DNA of 64,000 nucleotides from Rhyacophila brunnea (GCA_022495005.1 JAGYXB010000796.1:186001-250000); one strand, 5' to 3'. Shown: positions 24,290 through 35,514, numbered from the stretch's first letter. Notes: generated from the sequence alone by a model not told the origin. Translations and numbers: made by a program.

Positions 24290-24405
24290 GTTAAGTGGGC
24301 GATAACGCGGTACACAGGACCGAGAAAAGTGGAATCGGCAATGAGATGTCTTCTTCCTGCAGTGGATGTATCAAGACTAATGATATGATAATGACTAAAA
24401 TATAA
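24290..24405 (+). pseudogene. RTE-like LINE 3' fragment
   Basis: Contains 'acacaggaccgagaaaagtgg' (TQDREKW) followed by 'ctgcagtggatg' and a tail with 'atgatatgataatga'. This matches the end of the LINE at 41560-41656 (TQDRESW then QQWI and a TGATGA tail) with an internal indel. Confidence 0.45.
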
Positions 24406-24632
24406 ACGAGCGTGTACGATTTAAGTTATGTACATTTTTATTTTCTGAAAAAAAATAGATTAAAATTATAAATTAATTATTCAAAAATGTCATACAACTA
24501 CATCCGAAAGAACTTATTAAACAACAGACAGAAAAAATAATCATAAAATAATAATGAAACGGCAGGAAGCCAGGCGAGAGCCGTGCTAATTTTCATTACC
24601 AATTTTGGCAAAATTCATTCTAACTTTAAGTA

Positions 24633-25931
24633 CGAGGGTGGGTCAATAATTCCTTAGAAAAAAGCATTAAAACAGTTTTTATTTTTGTATTTTTTTTTTA
24701 TTTCTCAACATAATCTCCTTGGAGCTCAATACACTTAGTTAGACGTTTCTCAAATTTTTTTAAACCGTCAGAAAAATAAGTTTTCGGAAGGTCTTCAAAA
24801 TAAGCATTTGTCCGATCGATGACTTCTTCATTTGAAAAAAAACGTTGTCCACTTAGCCATTTTTTTAAGTTTGGGAAAAGGAAAAAGTCACTGGGGGCTA
24901 AATCTGGCGAATACGTTGGGTGGTCGACCAATTCGAACTTCAATTCTTCAATTTTAGCCATTGATCGTAAACATGTGTGAACACGGGCATTGTCCTGATG
25001 AAAGAGGATTTTTTCCTGTTTAAATGAGGCCGTTTTTCTTCAATTTTGTTTTTTAGCTGGTCCAATAAAGATGCATAATAATCCCCTGTTATTGTTTTTC
25101 CTTTTTCCAAATAGTCAAGGAAAATAATTTCACGTGCATCCCAAAATACAGTAGCCATAACCTTACCAGCTGATTTTACGGTTTCGCCTTCTTTGGACAT
25201 GGTTTGCCTTCGCAATCCACTGCTTTGACTGTTCTTTCGTCTCGGGAGTATAGTGGTGTATCCATGTTTCATCTACAGTCACAAAGCGACGAAAAATTCA
25301 TCCGGATTGCGTTGCATGAGCGACAACAGGGCTTTAGAGGCCACCACCATATTGCGTTTATTGTCGACTGTGAGCAAACGCAGCACCCATCTTGCAGAAA
25401 CTTTTTTCATGCCCAATTTGTCATGTAAAATAGAAATGACGCTACCTTTTGAGATCCCTGTAACCTCATTATCTCACTCAACTTTAATCTTCGGTCACTT
25501 AACACCATATCGTGGATTTTATTGATCATTTCTGGTGTAGTCACCTCTACAGGACGTCCTGAGCGTGGTTCATCCTTTGTTGATGTACGACCGCGTTTAA
25601 ATTCATTTAACCAGTTATAAATAGTTGCAAGTGAAGGAGCAGATATGCCGTGAACTAAATCCAACTCATTTTTTATTTCCTTTGCTGTTAACCCTTTTAT
25701 ATTAAAATGTTTAATAACGGCTCTAAACTCAATTTTCTCCATTTTCCATTTTTCCATTTTCCACAAGCAAATTTTTTTTTGAAATGTACGAAAAACACAC
25801 AACAACCCGACCAATCTGATTGAAACTTCGCAGCATACTGAATCGGTAGTGCCGCTGCATGAAAACAAACCGCTTACAGTACTAGTCGCGCCACTTGTCG
25901 GCTTTTCTAAGGACTTATTGACCCACCCTCG
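24633..25931 (-). mobile_element. Mariner element, full length, frameshifted
   Basis: 1,299 bp, the normal size for mariner. The 29-bp terminal inverted repeats begin CGAGGGTGGGTCAATAA and differ at one position between the two ends (24633-24661 and 25903-25931). TA flanks both ends (24631-24632 and 25932-25933), the target duplication of the Tc1/mariner superfamily. One transposase gene lies on the minus strand. A single-base difference between the repeats suggests a fairly recent insertion. Confidence 0.95.
24698..25742 (-). pseudogene. Mariner transposase pseudogene
   Basis: Cut-and-paste DNA transposase of about 348 codons, matching the family's usual 345 or so. I take the start at 25742 (MEKIEFRAVIKHF), where the paired helix-turn-helix region begins. 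The three catalytic acidic residues are present: TVDETW (codon 25271-25273), FHQDNARVH (24992-24994) and SPDLAPSD (24887-24889). There are 34 residues between the last two, giving the D,D34D signature that defines mariner. The frame is broken by single-base losses near 25470, 25293, 25204, 25182 and 25012; the last four are clearly inside short runs of one base. Recent decay or homopolymer sequencing errors would both explain this. Confidence 0.9.
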
Positions 25932-26009
25932 TATATCGGCGGTTGGCTTCCTGTAAAGTGTAAACCAACAAGAACCAAGTTTTTTTTTTTTAAAAAATTG
26001 TAAGTATAC

Positions 26010-26249
26010 CCACGCCCACGGTGGCCTCGCGGCTTAAGCGTTAGACTATCGCGCCGTGGGTCCCAGGTTCGAACCCTGGGTCTGTCAAGTACACATATTG
26101 TTTTTCAATTTGTGCGTGAGTCAGGATATGGACCTAATAGGTTGAGCAAGTGGCTGACATCCATTTCTCGTAAAAAACAAAATCTGTTAATACAAACCTG
26201 TACTCTGTGGAGGCCCATATGATCCTATTAGGATCGGACATGGTCGGAA
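26010..26249 (+). mobile_element. tRNA-derived SINE (family F), full copy
   Basis: 240 bp. The head resembles a tRNA gene, with an A-box-like 'ggtggcctcgcggcttaagc' and a good B box GGTTCGAACCC. The body carries 'tgagcaagtggctgacatcc' and a small hairpin tail 'gatcctattaggatc'. It is directly flanked by AAGTATAC (26002-26009 and 26250-26257), a target duplication from LINE-type insertion. Other copies are at 28014, 44170, 14141 and partly 45731. The tail has no long poly(A). Confidence 0.85.
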
Positions 26250-26625
26250 AAGTATACATATGTTTGTTTTCTTCTTCTTTTTAAAAAAAAGTTTTTAGAT
26301 ATATATCTAATGTTACCCACATTAATATTCCGATGAATTATCACGGTTTAATGTTTAATTATGTTTGTCGTAAACATACAAAGTTTAATTTTAATTAAGT
26401 ATTTCAAAATTCCCGCGATTTCTGGATACATTATACAAATTTAATATACTAATGGAGGAGTTTGAATAAAGTATGAAAACTCATTAGTATTAAAGTACTG
26501 CCTGTCAATGATAAGTATAACCCCCTAATTGAAATACGTTAATTATTAGTTCAAACTGTTACATATTATTCAAAATCGTTTTTTACTCATCATTGTAGCA
26601 ACACAGTTGTACGTTGAAATGCATA
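26250..26625. other. Unassigned AT-rich sequence
   Basis: No feature recognised. Confidence 0.4.
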
Positions 26626-27330
26626 TGGTACGCCGAATGTGTGAAATTGCGTATTACATGAAATCGGCAAATTTTTGCCCATTTCATGAAAAAAAAATGC
26701 AAGCCCGTTGCCTTATTCATGAATTAGGCAACATATCTGCCGAATGCGTGAATTCGGCAGTAATTTTTCTGCCTAGTTCATGCATCGGGAAAATTAGATA
26801 GTAGCGCTCCGGTGGTGTTTTTTGCAATTAATCAAAGTAACCAAATATGTCAAATATCATTGATTATATAAAAATATATCAATCAATAACTACAATGACG
26901 TTCATATCCTTCAAATCTAGAACTATAATATAATAACGATAGAATTTTATTAAAATGTATTTTCGCGATTTGATTCGTACTTCAGGCAATTGTCGATTGT
27001 TTGTTTGTGATAGTTTGTTTACACTTGTTAGCTAACCTCAAAATGGACATTCAGTTGAATTCAGAATTACAAAACCTAACCTAACCTAACCTAATAATAA
27101 TAATAATATTATATTATGTCCAATTATAACTAATAAAACCATCCGTATTAAATTTACTTTTTCTACTGTCATGTTGACAGTTTAAGAATTCCATTCCCTG
27201 CCAAATCCACGCACTCGGCAGATAAATTGCCTAATTCATGAATAATGCAAACCCGTTGCCTTATTCATTAATTACGCAAAATATTGCCGATTTCGTGTTA
27301 TACGCAATTTCACACATTCGGTGTAACCCA
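26626..27330. mobile_element. Inverted-repeat element built of short dyads (family P)
   Basis: The left arm (26626-26795) and right arm (27185-27330) are inverted copies, beginning GGTACGCCGAATGTGTGAAA and ending with the inverse. Each arm is a series of dyads of about 20 bp of the form GCC(GA/TT)AT.CATGAAT(TC/TA)GGC, such as GCCTTATTCATGAATTAGGC, spaced by about 10 bp. The middle contains an AACCTAACCTAACCTAACCT run at 27074 and an (AAT) stretch. No convincing target duplication. A 64-codon frame across the left arm is an artefact of the repeat. Confidence 0.65.
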
Positions 27331-28000
27331 TAGAAAATCGTCAATAAAGTATACTTATGTAACACGATACTGTACCCGTATATTGAATTTTAATCAAGGA
27401 ATTCTACAAAATTTCGGGTAATAGTAATGTTCAACTATTTATAATCGCGTATAATTATTATATCCAGATCACGTAAGTCAGAAACTGTTTTCTTGAGTAG
27501 ACACATTGACAGGCAAGCCAGAGAATGTAGTAACTTTTATATCCAAGTCGTGTTTAGCGATTTAAAAAGTTCACTTTGGAAAAGAAATTTGACAATAGTA
27601 AATAACGTGCACTATTAATGATACTCTGTCGCAGGCACACTCGCTGTGAATAACGATTGAGTCGATGTTATAATGTATTTTATACATTTCAACAGTAAGT
27701 TAAAACGTAAAAAGTAAATAGCAAACGATCCAGGATAACAAATAATGCAGATTCCTTTTGTCAGTGTTGTCAAAATTATTATATCTCATTAGATAATATT
27801 ATAATATATTCTATGATCTATGTTCAGCGGCATTTTTTTGACGCAAATTACGCAATCAATTAATCACAAGTTTTAAAAGGGGGTCTAGAAACGGTTGAAA
27901 TTAGTCAAACAAATATTAAAAAGATGCGTATTTCTCACAAATTAAGGATAACATATAATTACACAATGAATAACAAAACCCCTGCAACAAACATCATTCA
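27331..28000. other. Unassigned AT-rich sequence
   Basis: No feature recognised. Confidence 0.4.
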
Positions 28001-28239
28001 GTCAAACAGATACTTTTTTTCCCCGACCATGTCCGATCCTAATAGGATCATATGGGCCTTCACAGGGCAGAGAGGTTTGTATTAACAGATTTTTGTTTTT
28101 TACGAGAAATGGATGTCAGCCACTTGCTCAACCTATTAGGTCCATACCCTGACTCGCACACAAATTGAAAAACAATATGTGTAGTTGCCAGACCCAGGAT
28201 TCGAACCTGAGACCCATGGCGTGATAGTCCAACGCTTAA

Positions 28240-29903
28240 GACTCAGCTGAACAGGAACAAGGTCATTCATAGTTTAGTCAGAAATAAACCTCAGCGTTGA
28301 AAGGACGTCATTTTAATTCAGTCTAACCTCAAAAACCTCTAACCATCGGGGATTTATTTTAAGAAACGCAATAATTATTAATTACAATTCTCGGTCGAAC
28401 GAATATCATTATTATTATTCCCTTCAAACATAACATGTATGCGACGTAACCTGAAACCGGCCGAACGAATACAGGGCTGTCAAAATAATATCAATCTAAT
28501 TTTACGTTTTAAAGAGTTACAAATTTAAAGTTAAAAATAGCTTACTGTACCGATGGAATAATTACATACTTCCAAGCGTCAAACGGCATACAACATTCAT
28601 CTAAAATAATTATGAAAAGACTGGCTGATTATGTTATGTTATGTTATTTTTGTATTGTTCTTATTTTTTGCTTATCAAAATATTTCACATATTATCTGAT
28701 GATGTGTATTTTGGATATATCGTCATATGTATCTGGTCTCATTAAAATTGCTATTAAGTTGATATAACATAGGAAAATCTGTAAATCATTAAAATGTTAA
28801 TTTCGTTATAGTTTTTAATTAAACCGGTGCAATTACATATTAGATTTAAACACTGTTGTACTGTGTGACTTTTATAATATCAGATAAAACTGTAGGATGT
28901 CATGTAAACAAAACCCAGCTCATGGGATAACCGAATGGTAAGCAACTGTATATATTATATTTTCCCGCCAAATTGCACACAATTAAAAACAATTTATCAT
29001 AAAAACAAGTAAGACGTCTTCGACAGCCCTGGGTGATTGATTCGATAAAGTCGGCAGTTTTTTTGTCTTGTTCTCTGCGATCGCTAGCTTTGAATAAAAA
29101 AAAATCTATGGGTGACCATTTTTTATGAGTATAAATTATTTCTTGCATTGGCTTTTATTAATTAATAATTATTGTACCTACCAACTAAAAGTAAAGTTGC
29201 GTTACTTGTTTGTAAAAGTGTCAGACTAAATTAATTAAACTAATCGGGTAAGTAAAAAAAAGTCATTAATTGAGTTAGCATTTACTTGGTAGAATTCCAT
29301 TTTAAAGAAATGAAAATATAATTAATTATATTTTCATTTCTTTTAATAAAAAGTCACTTTCTTTTATAATAAACAGACATCACTATATTATTTTTTTTTA
29401 AATATGCATTAGAATTAAACAATATGTACCCATTTTTTTTAAATAGTTATGTAATAGGTCTTACATATTCAAAATAAATACTATTCATTAATAATGTTTT
29501 TTGGATAGCACATGAAATAAAAATGTAGGTAGATATGTATTTCAACATCCTTCGTATGTTTAGCTCTCGGACAATTTCAGGTTAAAACGTTATTAATATA
29601 TTATTATTAAGTTTATATCGTGGCTATCCATCATATTGGTTGCAATGTTTTCCACAAAACACCTGATTAACAAATTGAATTTAGTAACATTTACGTATAT
29701 TAGAAGATATCATTTTTTGGTCACCCCATATTTTATACACTTTGACAGTGTTATGATTTAAATTAAATAAGAGATCATTATTATTACTTTAGACCAAAGC
29801 ATTGTCGGCGACCTTTGCATATTACCAGTAGAGCAACAATTCCGGACCACATGTAAAAAAATCATATTTTCAATTCTCAAGGGCAATTCTGTAGAGCGTC
29901 CCC
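28240..29903. mobile_element. 1.66-kb TTAA-flanked insertion, piggyBac-type
   Basis: Inserted at the TTAA of the SINE word 'cgcTTAAgcc', with TTAA present on both sides (28236-28239 and 29904-29907). The ends are GACTCAGCTGAACAGG and, from the other side, GGGGACGCTCTACAG; they share only the weak pattern CT..ACAG. The interior is AT-rich. The longest frame (28900-29148, minus, 82 codons) is not recognisable as transposase, so this looks non-autonomous or decayed. A perfect 40-bp palindrome lies at 29304-29343. Confidence 0.7.
29304..29343. repeat. Perfect 40-bp palindrome
   Basis: The sequence is AAAGAAATGAAAATATAATT followed immediately by its exact inverse. It is AT-rich, so a chance or slippage origin is possible, but 20 perfectly paired bases without a loop are unusual. 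Confidence 0.9.
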
Positions 29904-29940
29904 TTAAGCCACGCGGCCACCGTGGGTGTCAAACAGATAC

Positions 29941-30335
29941 GTACTTGTACACAAAAAAATAAGCCACTAATTGTGTGTCATTATTGTTATCTTCAATATT
30001 TTTTTTTGTTACAGCCTACAGTATGTGATTCTAGGAAAGGATATAAGTATTGATATTTTTACTGTACTATATATACTTTTTAGTTTATTTTTGTTGTGGG
30101 GAGTTCAGAATCGGTCAGTACTTCAGGCTTCCACGTCTCTAGCCCAGTCACTGATTATAAACTAGTTAAGGTCTGTATTCAGAGACGTGAGTATTGACTG
30201 TTGGAGATTTCGTGAGAAGTTAGAGGTGATTGAGCGTAAAATTTGTATCTGTAAAGTTAGCATTAGCTAATGGGAATGGAACGAGTTGGAGTCGCCGACT
30301 GAACGCCAAGACTACTAGATGAAGGATATAATGAA
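29941..30335. other. Unassigned sequence
   Basis: A 64-codon hydrophobic frame (29971-30165, plus) is AT-rich and not recognised. Confidence 0.35.
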
Positions 30336-30455
30336 TAAAATATACGTACTTTACAAATAGTGGTGAGACGGTATGGTATACAGAAGAGAATGTTAGGCAT
30401 AACGCGTACGGATACAACTGTACAAACGGAGGTATGTGGTGTAATAGAGAGTAGT
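30336..30455 (+). pseudogene. RTE-like LINE fragment
   Basis: The plus frame reads LQIVVRRYGIQKRMLGITRT. This matches QRGTERCMLGITRKD of the longer LINE at about 41310-41345, a conserved block C-terminal to the reverse transcriptase. Only this short piece is recognisable. Minus-strand frames over the same bases are shadows. Confidence 0.5.
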
Positions 30456-30643
30456 ATGTCACGTAGCTCGTAGACGACATGAACGCTATATAAATGTATT
30501 CCTTCAGTGGTAACCAAGAGGTTTCTTCCTACATAACATATTTTAAGAACCATTTACAACAATTGAAAAATTGTGCTTGATAAAACGAGTTTGTCAATGT
30601 CGAGCCAATCTATAAATTTCTCACCTAGTCAACTAAATTAGAA

Positions 30644-30872
30644 CTTGTGATTTCTCGACTTTCTTCATTTCTCGATTTTTTTATTTGTAGAAATTTACCA
30701 AATTCCGTTCGGAGAAAATTTTCTAAGACAGTAACTTAGTGAAAATTTTTCGATATCTCGAGAACCTCATTGATGATTTATTTCTCAAGAAATTTCGAAA
30801 AATTGGTTAAGAATTAATAAGAGCTTTGAGATTGGTATTTTCTGATTATTTTTCAAGAATTCTCGATCACAA
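30644..30872. repeat. CTCGA-rich repeat (family O), copy 3
   Basis: Begins AACTTGTGATTTCTCGAC and ends TTCTCGATCACAACC, so the termini are loosely inverted. Same vocabulary as 3580 and 5535. No clear target duplication. Confidence 0.45.
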
Positions 30873-31188
30873 CCAGCAGATTTTATAATATATCATTTTA
30901 ATTATTCACAAATAGGTTATATTAAATTTTCATATAGATCATTTATGTACATATTAAAATTAAAGTCCACAAATGGTGATAAGTGAATCTTAGTTCAATG
31001 AATTATTCGCAACAATCATTATGAGGGTATAATAACTATACAATTTCATATATATATATATAATATATATAAAACAATGTTTTGTTTTCTATCAGTATTG
31101 ACAATACTTAAACCTACATATCAGATTTAAACATCCATGCATATTATATTAAACAGTATTTATCTTGTCAATCTCTACTTTCGTTTCC

Positions 31189-31948
31189 TGCGCATCTGTT
31201 CTATACACAAGACTACTATCGACTACTATCGACCACTATCGGCGGTTAATGAGGATAGTTTATCATATGCTTGTATTGAAGTAACATAATTGTTACAATA
31301 AGTTAGCCGTCTAAACAGTCAAAACTATCTATTTCGCTCTAAAATTTAGCACAGCCAAGAGAGGTGCTGTTAAAACATAGCACTTATTGTAACAATTACA
31401 ACTAACTTTTTGTAATTGTTACAATAAGTGCAAATACTTCAATACAAAAATATGAAAAACTACCCTCGATAGCTGCCGATAGCGGCCGATAGCATGGCCC
31501 CCATATCCTGAAGCGGGCTCCCAAGCTAGGATATTTGGCAGGCCCCCCTACCTATCGCTAAAAATAAAGGGAGTGTGACGCTCTACAGTAGCGTTTTCCA
31601 AATGGTGTAGGTGTGCGTTCAAATTAATGTGTATATTTAGTGTTTTTTTTTTGTAGTATATTTTAATACATCCATTTGAATTATGGAGTTGTCGAGTATC
31701 GATACTTAATTAAAAATTATATCATATAACCACCTAATTTTAAATAATAATATTATTGAAGGAAAATACTAAAGAAAAAGACTTTTTTTTACTATTACAG
31801 AGAATTCGTGATGTATGTTTATATCACTTATCTGGTCGACTCGACTAGCCGGGCCCTTCGTGAGCCCGGGCCCCCAGGCTAGAGCCCTGTCAGCCCCCCT
31901 TTGTGGGGGCCATGGCCGATAGTCTTGTGTATATAAAAGATGCGCTGA
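31189..31948. mobile_element. Foldback element (family J), copy 1, with nested family A
   Basis: The left arm starts TGCGCATCTGTTCTATACAC and the right arm ends with the near-inverse 'gtgtatataaaagatgcgc'. Arms also share 'gtagttt..catat..ttgtattgaagta' and several 'ctatcg' units. The centre has GCACTTATTGTAACAATTAC in inverted pairs, the same core as the palindrome at 39837. A family A element (31493-31914) sits in the right arm. No outer target duplication was recognised. Confidence 0.65.
31493..31914 (-). mobile_element. Family A hAT-type MITE, copy 4, nested
   Basis: 422 bp from CATGGCCCCC to GGGGGCCATG, in the orientation opposite to copies 1-3. The duplication GCCGATAG is exact on both sides (31485-31492 and 31915-31922). 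Removing the element restores the right arm of the foldback element. Best preserved family A copy in the window and the firmest evidence for its 8-bp duplication. Confidence 0.9.
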
Positions 31949-31959
31949 TACACTCGTTT

Positions 31960-32319
31960 TCATAATAACAAAAATACGTACTGTGACACCCCCGTATGGT
32001 CCCCATTTGGGGATGTCTTTGTGTATCTGGAGAGGCCCGAATCGGTATCAAATCCAACAAATAGTAAAGCGCTGATTACGAAAATAAATAATAATAATAG
32101 AGCCGAGCCGGCAATGCCGTAGATTATGACCGTTGAAATATTGCAACGTCGCCGTTTTTCGACAACGCTTTCGTTGAAAGCAAAACACAAGATGGCGGGA
32201 AGAACGCTGCCAACTGCCAAATCACAAGCGCGTACATTTGGTCCTCCATAAAATAAATTATTAAAAATGTAACTATTATATAATATTAACTTAAATATAC
32301 CTCGCCGTTTCCAAAACAA
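31960..32319 (-). CDS. Candidate membrane-protein exon, unidentified
   Basis: A minus-strand frame of 119 codons in a stretch less AT-rich than its surroundings. From about residue 62 it has a strong membrane segment (VIIYGIAGSALLLLFIFVIS), preceded by a basic KRRR cluster and followed by a polar tail. Near the end, the minus strand carries CACA|GTACGT, a plausible splice donor at about 31983, so the last few codons may be intron. No acceptor, partner exon or family was recognised. It lies just beyond a foldback transposon. It may be a host exon, a pseudogene or chance. Confidence 0.25.
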   Translation of the reverse strand: MFWKRRGIFKLILYNSYIFNNLFYGGPNVRACDLAVGSVLPAILCFAFNESVVEKRRRCNISTVIIYGIAGSALLLLFIFVISALLFVGFDTDSGLSRYTKTSPNGDHTGVSQYVFLLL

Positions 32320-33239
32320 TTCCGGTGTGTTATTTGTTCACCTCCACATCCCGAATCCAGACGAAAAACCATACTAAAAATAAAAGTGACAGCTTGCTAA
32401 TCACCTTACCAAAATGGAGGGAAATGAAAGTACTTACAGTCTTATAATAAACATGGTTCCATTGCAGCGAAGTGCGTATGTGGTAGTTATAAGTAACTAT
32501 ACTCTCTTACCTGAAACAAACAAAACAAAGCAATCAGTTTTGGTCAAAATCAATTAATGAAACTTCACAAAATCAATTAATTGAAAATGAATCATACCGA
32601 TAAAATAATTAGAGCATTAAAATGACGATTCAAATCATTTATTATTATCGCAATACTGGTTTGATCGTGATTTAGCACTCAAGGAAATAAAATGTCAGTT
32701 GTGAAGTCGGTTTTATATATTTAAAAAAAATATATAAAACGGCAAAAGCCTCTTAACCCAGACACGGCTGAATGCGTGAGACTTGGCTTCCTTTTAAGGC
32801 AAGAGTTGGTCAGACAACAGTTCAACGTGACGCATTTAACTTCAACCAGGTAGTCTTTCTTATAAAGCCTGTATTTTTAGCGTAGAAGAGTGTCATTGAT
32901 ACAACCATCAGTATTTACGCGCAGGCCAGCAGCGGCCAATTAAATATTCCATAAAAAATAATATCTTGTTTTTCTTTAGACATTTTTTTAGTTGATGTTT
33001 AATATGTACAACTTTAAAATCAAATAATTGGTGGCTACCACTGCTACACAACACATAATATAATAGGTACCGTAAAAGCTGTTTTCACAAAAATATATTG
33101 TCCATAAATTATGAAATAAGCCCACTCACATATTTTGTTTACCTATATACTTAATTAAAAATATATTAAATAGTTTTAGGTAAGTAAGTACATATTATAT
33201 TAAGTATAATAATCTTATTTAAATATATTATGTAAGTAC
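32320..33239. other. Unassigned AT-rich sequence
   Basis: No feature recognised. Confidence 0.4.
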
Positions 33240-33536
33240 CTATCTTAATAGTATATTAATGCTTTTAAAAATTAATAAATATAAAAAATTTTAACACCAC
33301 TTCACATGGACGTACTGAAATATGACTATATTCTAAAACATAAGAGCGAGAGGTTTAAAATAATACTGTTTTATGTAATAAAAATACTTTATGCAGTCAT
33401 TAAATGTTTAAAATAAATATAAAGGATAATAAGGCTTCAAAATTATGTAAATAGATTATCTACAACGTTTAAGGAATGTCCAGGATCATGCTTTGAAAAT
33501 AGCATAAAAGCTCCATTTTGACGTACGCTATCAACT
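33240..33536 (+). mobile_element. Family G element, copy 2 (right half)
   Basis: Collinear with 19500-19770: AACACCACTTCACATGGACG, 'gagcgagaggtttaaaa', then TCTACAACGTTTAAGGAATG and the terminal CATTTTGACGTACGCT. The left inverted arm is missing. Confidence 0.65.
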
Positions 33537-33738
33537 CGACTAAAAAAATATTCAAAATTTGTCATCGAGATTATTAATTGTCTTTGGTATGTATTGCAGT
33601 GAGTACCTACCTACATAATATATTTTTTAAATAATATTGTGAATCACACTTGAAAATTTAAACATGTAGGTATATCTAGTTAAAATGGACACTAACGAAG
33701 AACGACTTAACATAATTAGTATTGTTTATATTTATTTA

Positions 33739-33935
33739 GACCATTGATTCCCAAAGTGGTGCTGCTTCGAGAAAACGCTGCCGGGGACGGGAGCGATAGA
33801 GAGCATTGAACTGCTGAAAAGGTGTAAAGAAGAAAAACCGATACAACTCACCTTCACACGTATAAATTATTTTATGTGTTTTAGACCAGGGTTTCCCAAA
33901 CTATGTTGAATCTGAATAGGTGTTCTGCGACCATT
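33739..33935. mobile_element. Decayed hAT terminal fragments
   Basis: Two typical hAT-like termini lie close together: TGATTCCCAAAGTGGTGC followed by 'ttcgagaaaacgctgccgggg' at 33744, and CAGGGTTTCCCAAACTATG at 33886. Both are preceded by 'ttagacca'. Neither has a matching inverse end, so the element structure is unclear. Confidence 0.4.
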
Positions 33936-34086
33936 TGGAAAAGTTTTATACACTGCAACACATTTAAAGATACTACGTAGAAGTACAATAAGTAAAACTA
34001 AAATAATTAAAGAATCTACTTTATATTGAAATGCGAGTGATGATCAATCTCCACTGATGTTTATGACGTCAAGTATCTAGATAGGT

Positions 34087-34225
34087 CATGGCTCCCGCAA
34101 GGGGGGGGAGGGGCTGACAGGCCTCTAGCCTGGAATCCTGGGCTTATGGGGGGCTGGCGTGAGAGATCGACCAGCCAAGTGAGATAAACACACATCACAA
34201 ACATGCACTAATAGTAAAAAAAAAA
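34087..34225 (+). mobile_element. Family A element, copy 5, right-truncated
   Basis: Starts CATGGCTCCCGCAAGGGG and keeps the subterminal 'ggctgacaggcctctagcctgg' and 'agtgagataaacacacatcaca'. The homology stops after the short A-run near 34220 and no right terminus is present. Confidence 0.65.
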
Positions 34226-35225
34226 TCATTAGTAGTTTTTCTTATACGAGATTCTAAATAGTGTTTTTTTTTTCTTTAATGGTGTGAATTGTCAATACTT
34301 TGTGGAAAGGCATTGTATCTATTTATTAAATTAAGTACTTAAAACACAAACTGTGTGGACTAGATAAATAGTGGTCTATTTGAGTTAATAGTTTTTTTTT
34401 TAATTTTAAATTTAAATGTATCTTTTTTCAATAAATTTCGACTACATTTATCAGGGTTAACTCGTATATAACGCAATATTATTATCTAAAGTAGTCTAAA
34501 GGAAGGTGGTAGTCTGTAAAAGTAACAACACGTGGTTACAAGTCTAGAAACAGTATTTATTACTGAACAAAACATTGTATCAGTTTAATGAGTAAAACAC
34601 CTCAACATCTAGGTACGAGTATTTCTTTTATAAGTGATATTCTTTGAAATAGTGTCTCCGTACAGAATTCACTCCAAATACAGTGATAATTCCTAATTAC
34701 ACAAGTAAACCGACGGACGGATGAGTAGGTATTTGTTAAGAATACAACATAACGGGTTTACACAATCAGCGTCCGTGCGAAGCTGTCGCTATTATGCCTA
34801 CTACATCTTATTGTATGTTTTTTCGCCATTATTTGGTCAATATATTTTACATTCTCACATATTTTTCATCAATAATAATGATCAATAAAATCTTGCAATT
34901 CAAGAAAGGAATGATAATATACGATAATTCATGCATTATTCTCAATTGCAATAAATCGCAAAACTATCTCTGACAGAAAGTAACTCTGGATTGTATAAAT
35001 GAGCATTGGCTAATAATAATAGTTAGCAAGCTATTAAAAAATGCATTATTTAAAAAAAATGAAAAGGTTTTGTAAAAAAATGTACGTATATTCCTAATAA
35101 ACATGTAATGATTTCACTTAAAAATTTATAATATGAAATATGTACCTATATATATTTCGTTTTATAAGTATTTTATTAATAAATACATTCCACAAAAATT
35201 AATGTTTTATTTTTCCCCTGGCTGT
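34226..35225. other. Unassigned AT-rich sequence
   Basis: No feature recognised. Confidence 0.4.
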
Positions 35226-35270
35226 TCTGTTTTGTCATGTTCTGTTTTGTCACGTTCTGTTTTGTCCGGT
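35226..35270. repeat. 15-bp tandem repeat, three units
   Basis: Three units of GTTCTGTTTTGTC(A/C). It gives a repetitive CSVLS/RSVLS translation within a short open frame that is not a gene. Confidence 0.8.
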
Positions 35271-35514
35271 TACCGACATGTGTTGTATGGATACATTACC
35301 AACAAGACCTATACCACTAAGTGAACTAAGTCTAACTTAAATGCCATCTCTGCTTCAATAGACAAATATTGTGAGTCCACGGTTTCAGATAGGTACATTT
35401 TAAAATAAATGTAACAACTTCCAAAACTCGCGGGTGACTGGTAAAAATATTTTGATAAATTTTAAATTAGGTATTTATGTACCCACCTATAATTCAAATG
35501 TAATTCGCAAATCT

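Larger units (their letters stand above)
28014..29927 (-). mobile_element. tRNA-derived SINE (family F), split by a TTAA-flanked insertion
   Basis: The SINE body is at 28014-28239 and its head end at 29904-29927. The whole is flanked by the 13-bp direct duplication GTCAAACAGATAC (28001-28013 and 29928-29940), which proves that both parts are one insertion. Removing 28240-29907 restores the normal SINE word 'caacgcttaagccgcgcgg' (here with one substitution). Confidence 0.9.

Noticed and set aside
33739..33886. A hAT element bounded by the repeated word ttagacca
   Set aside because: The word occurs before both termini, but the intervening sequence lacks inverted ends, so a single element with that duplication is not supported.
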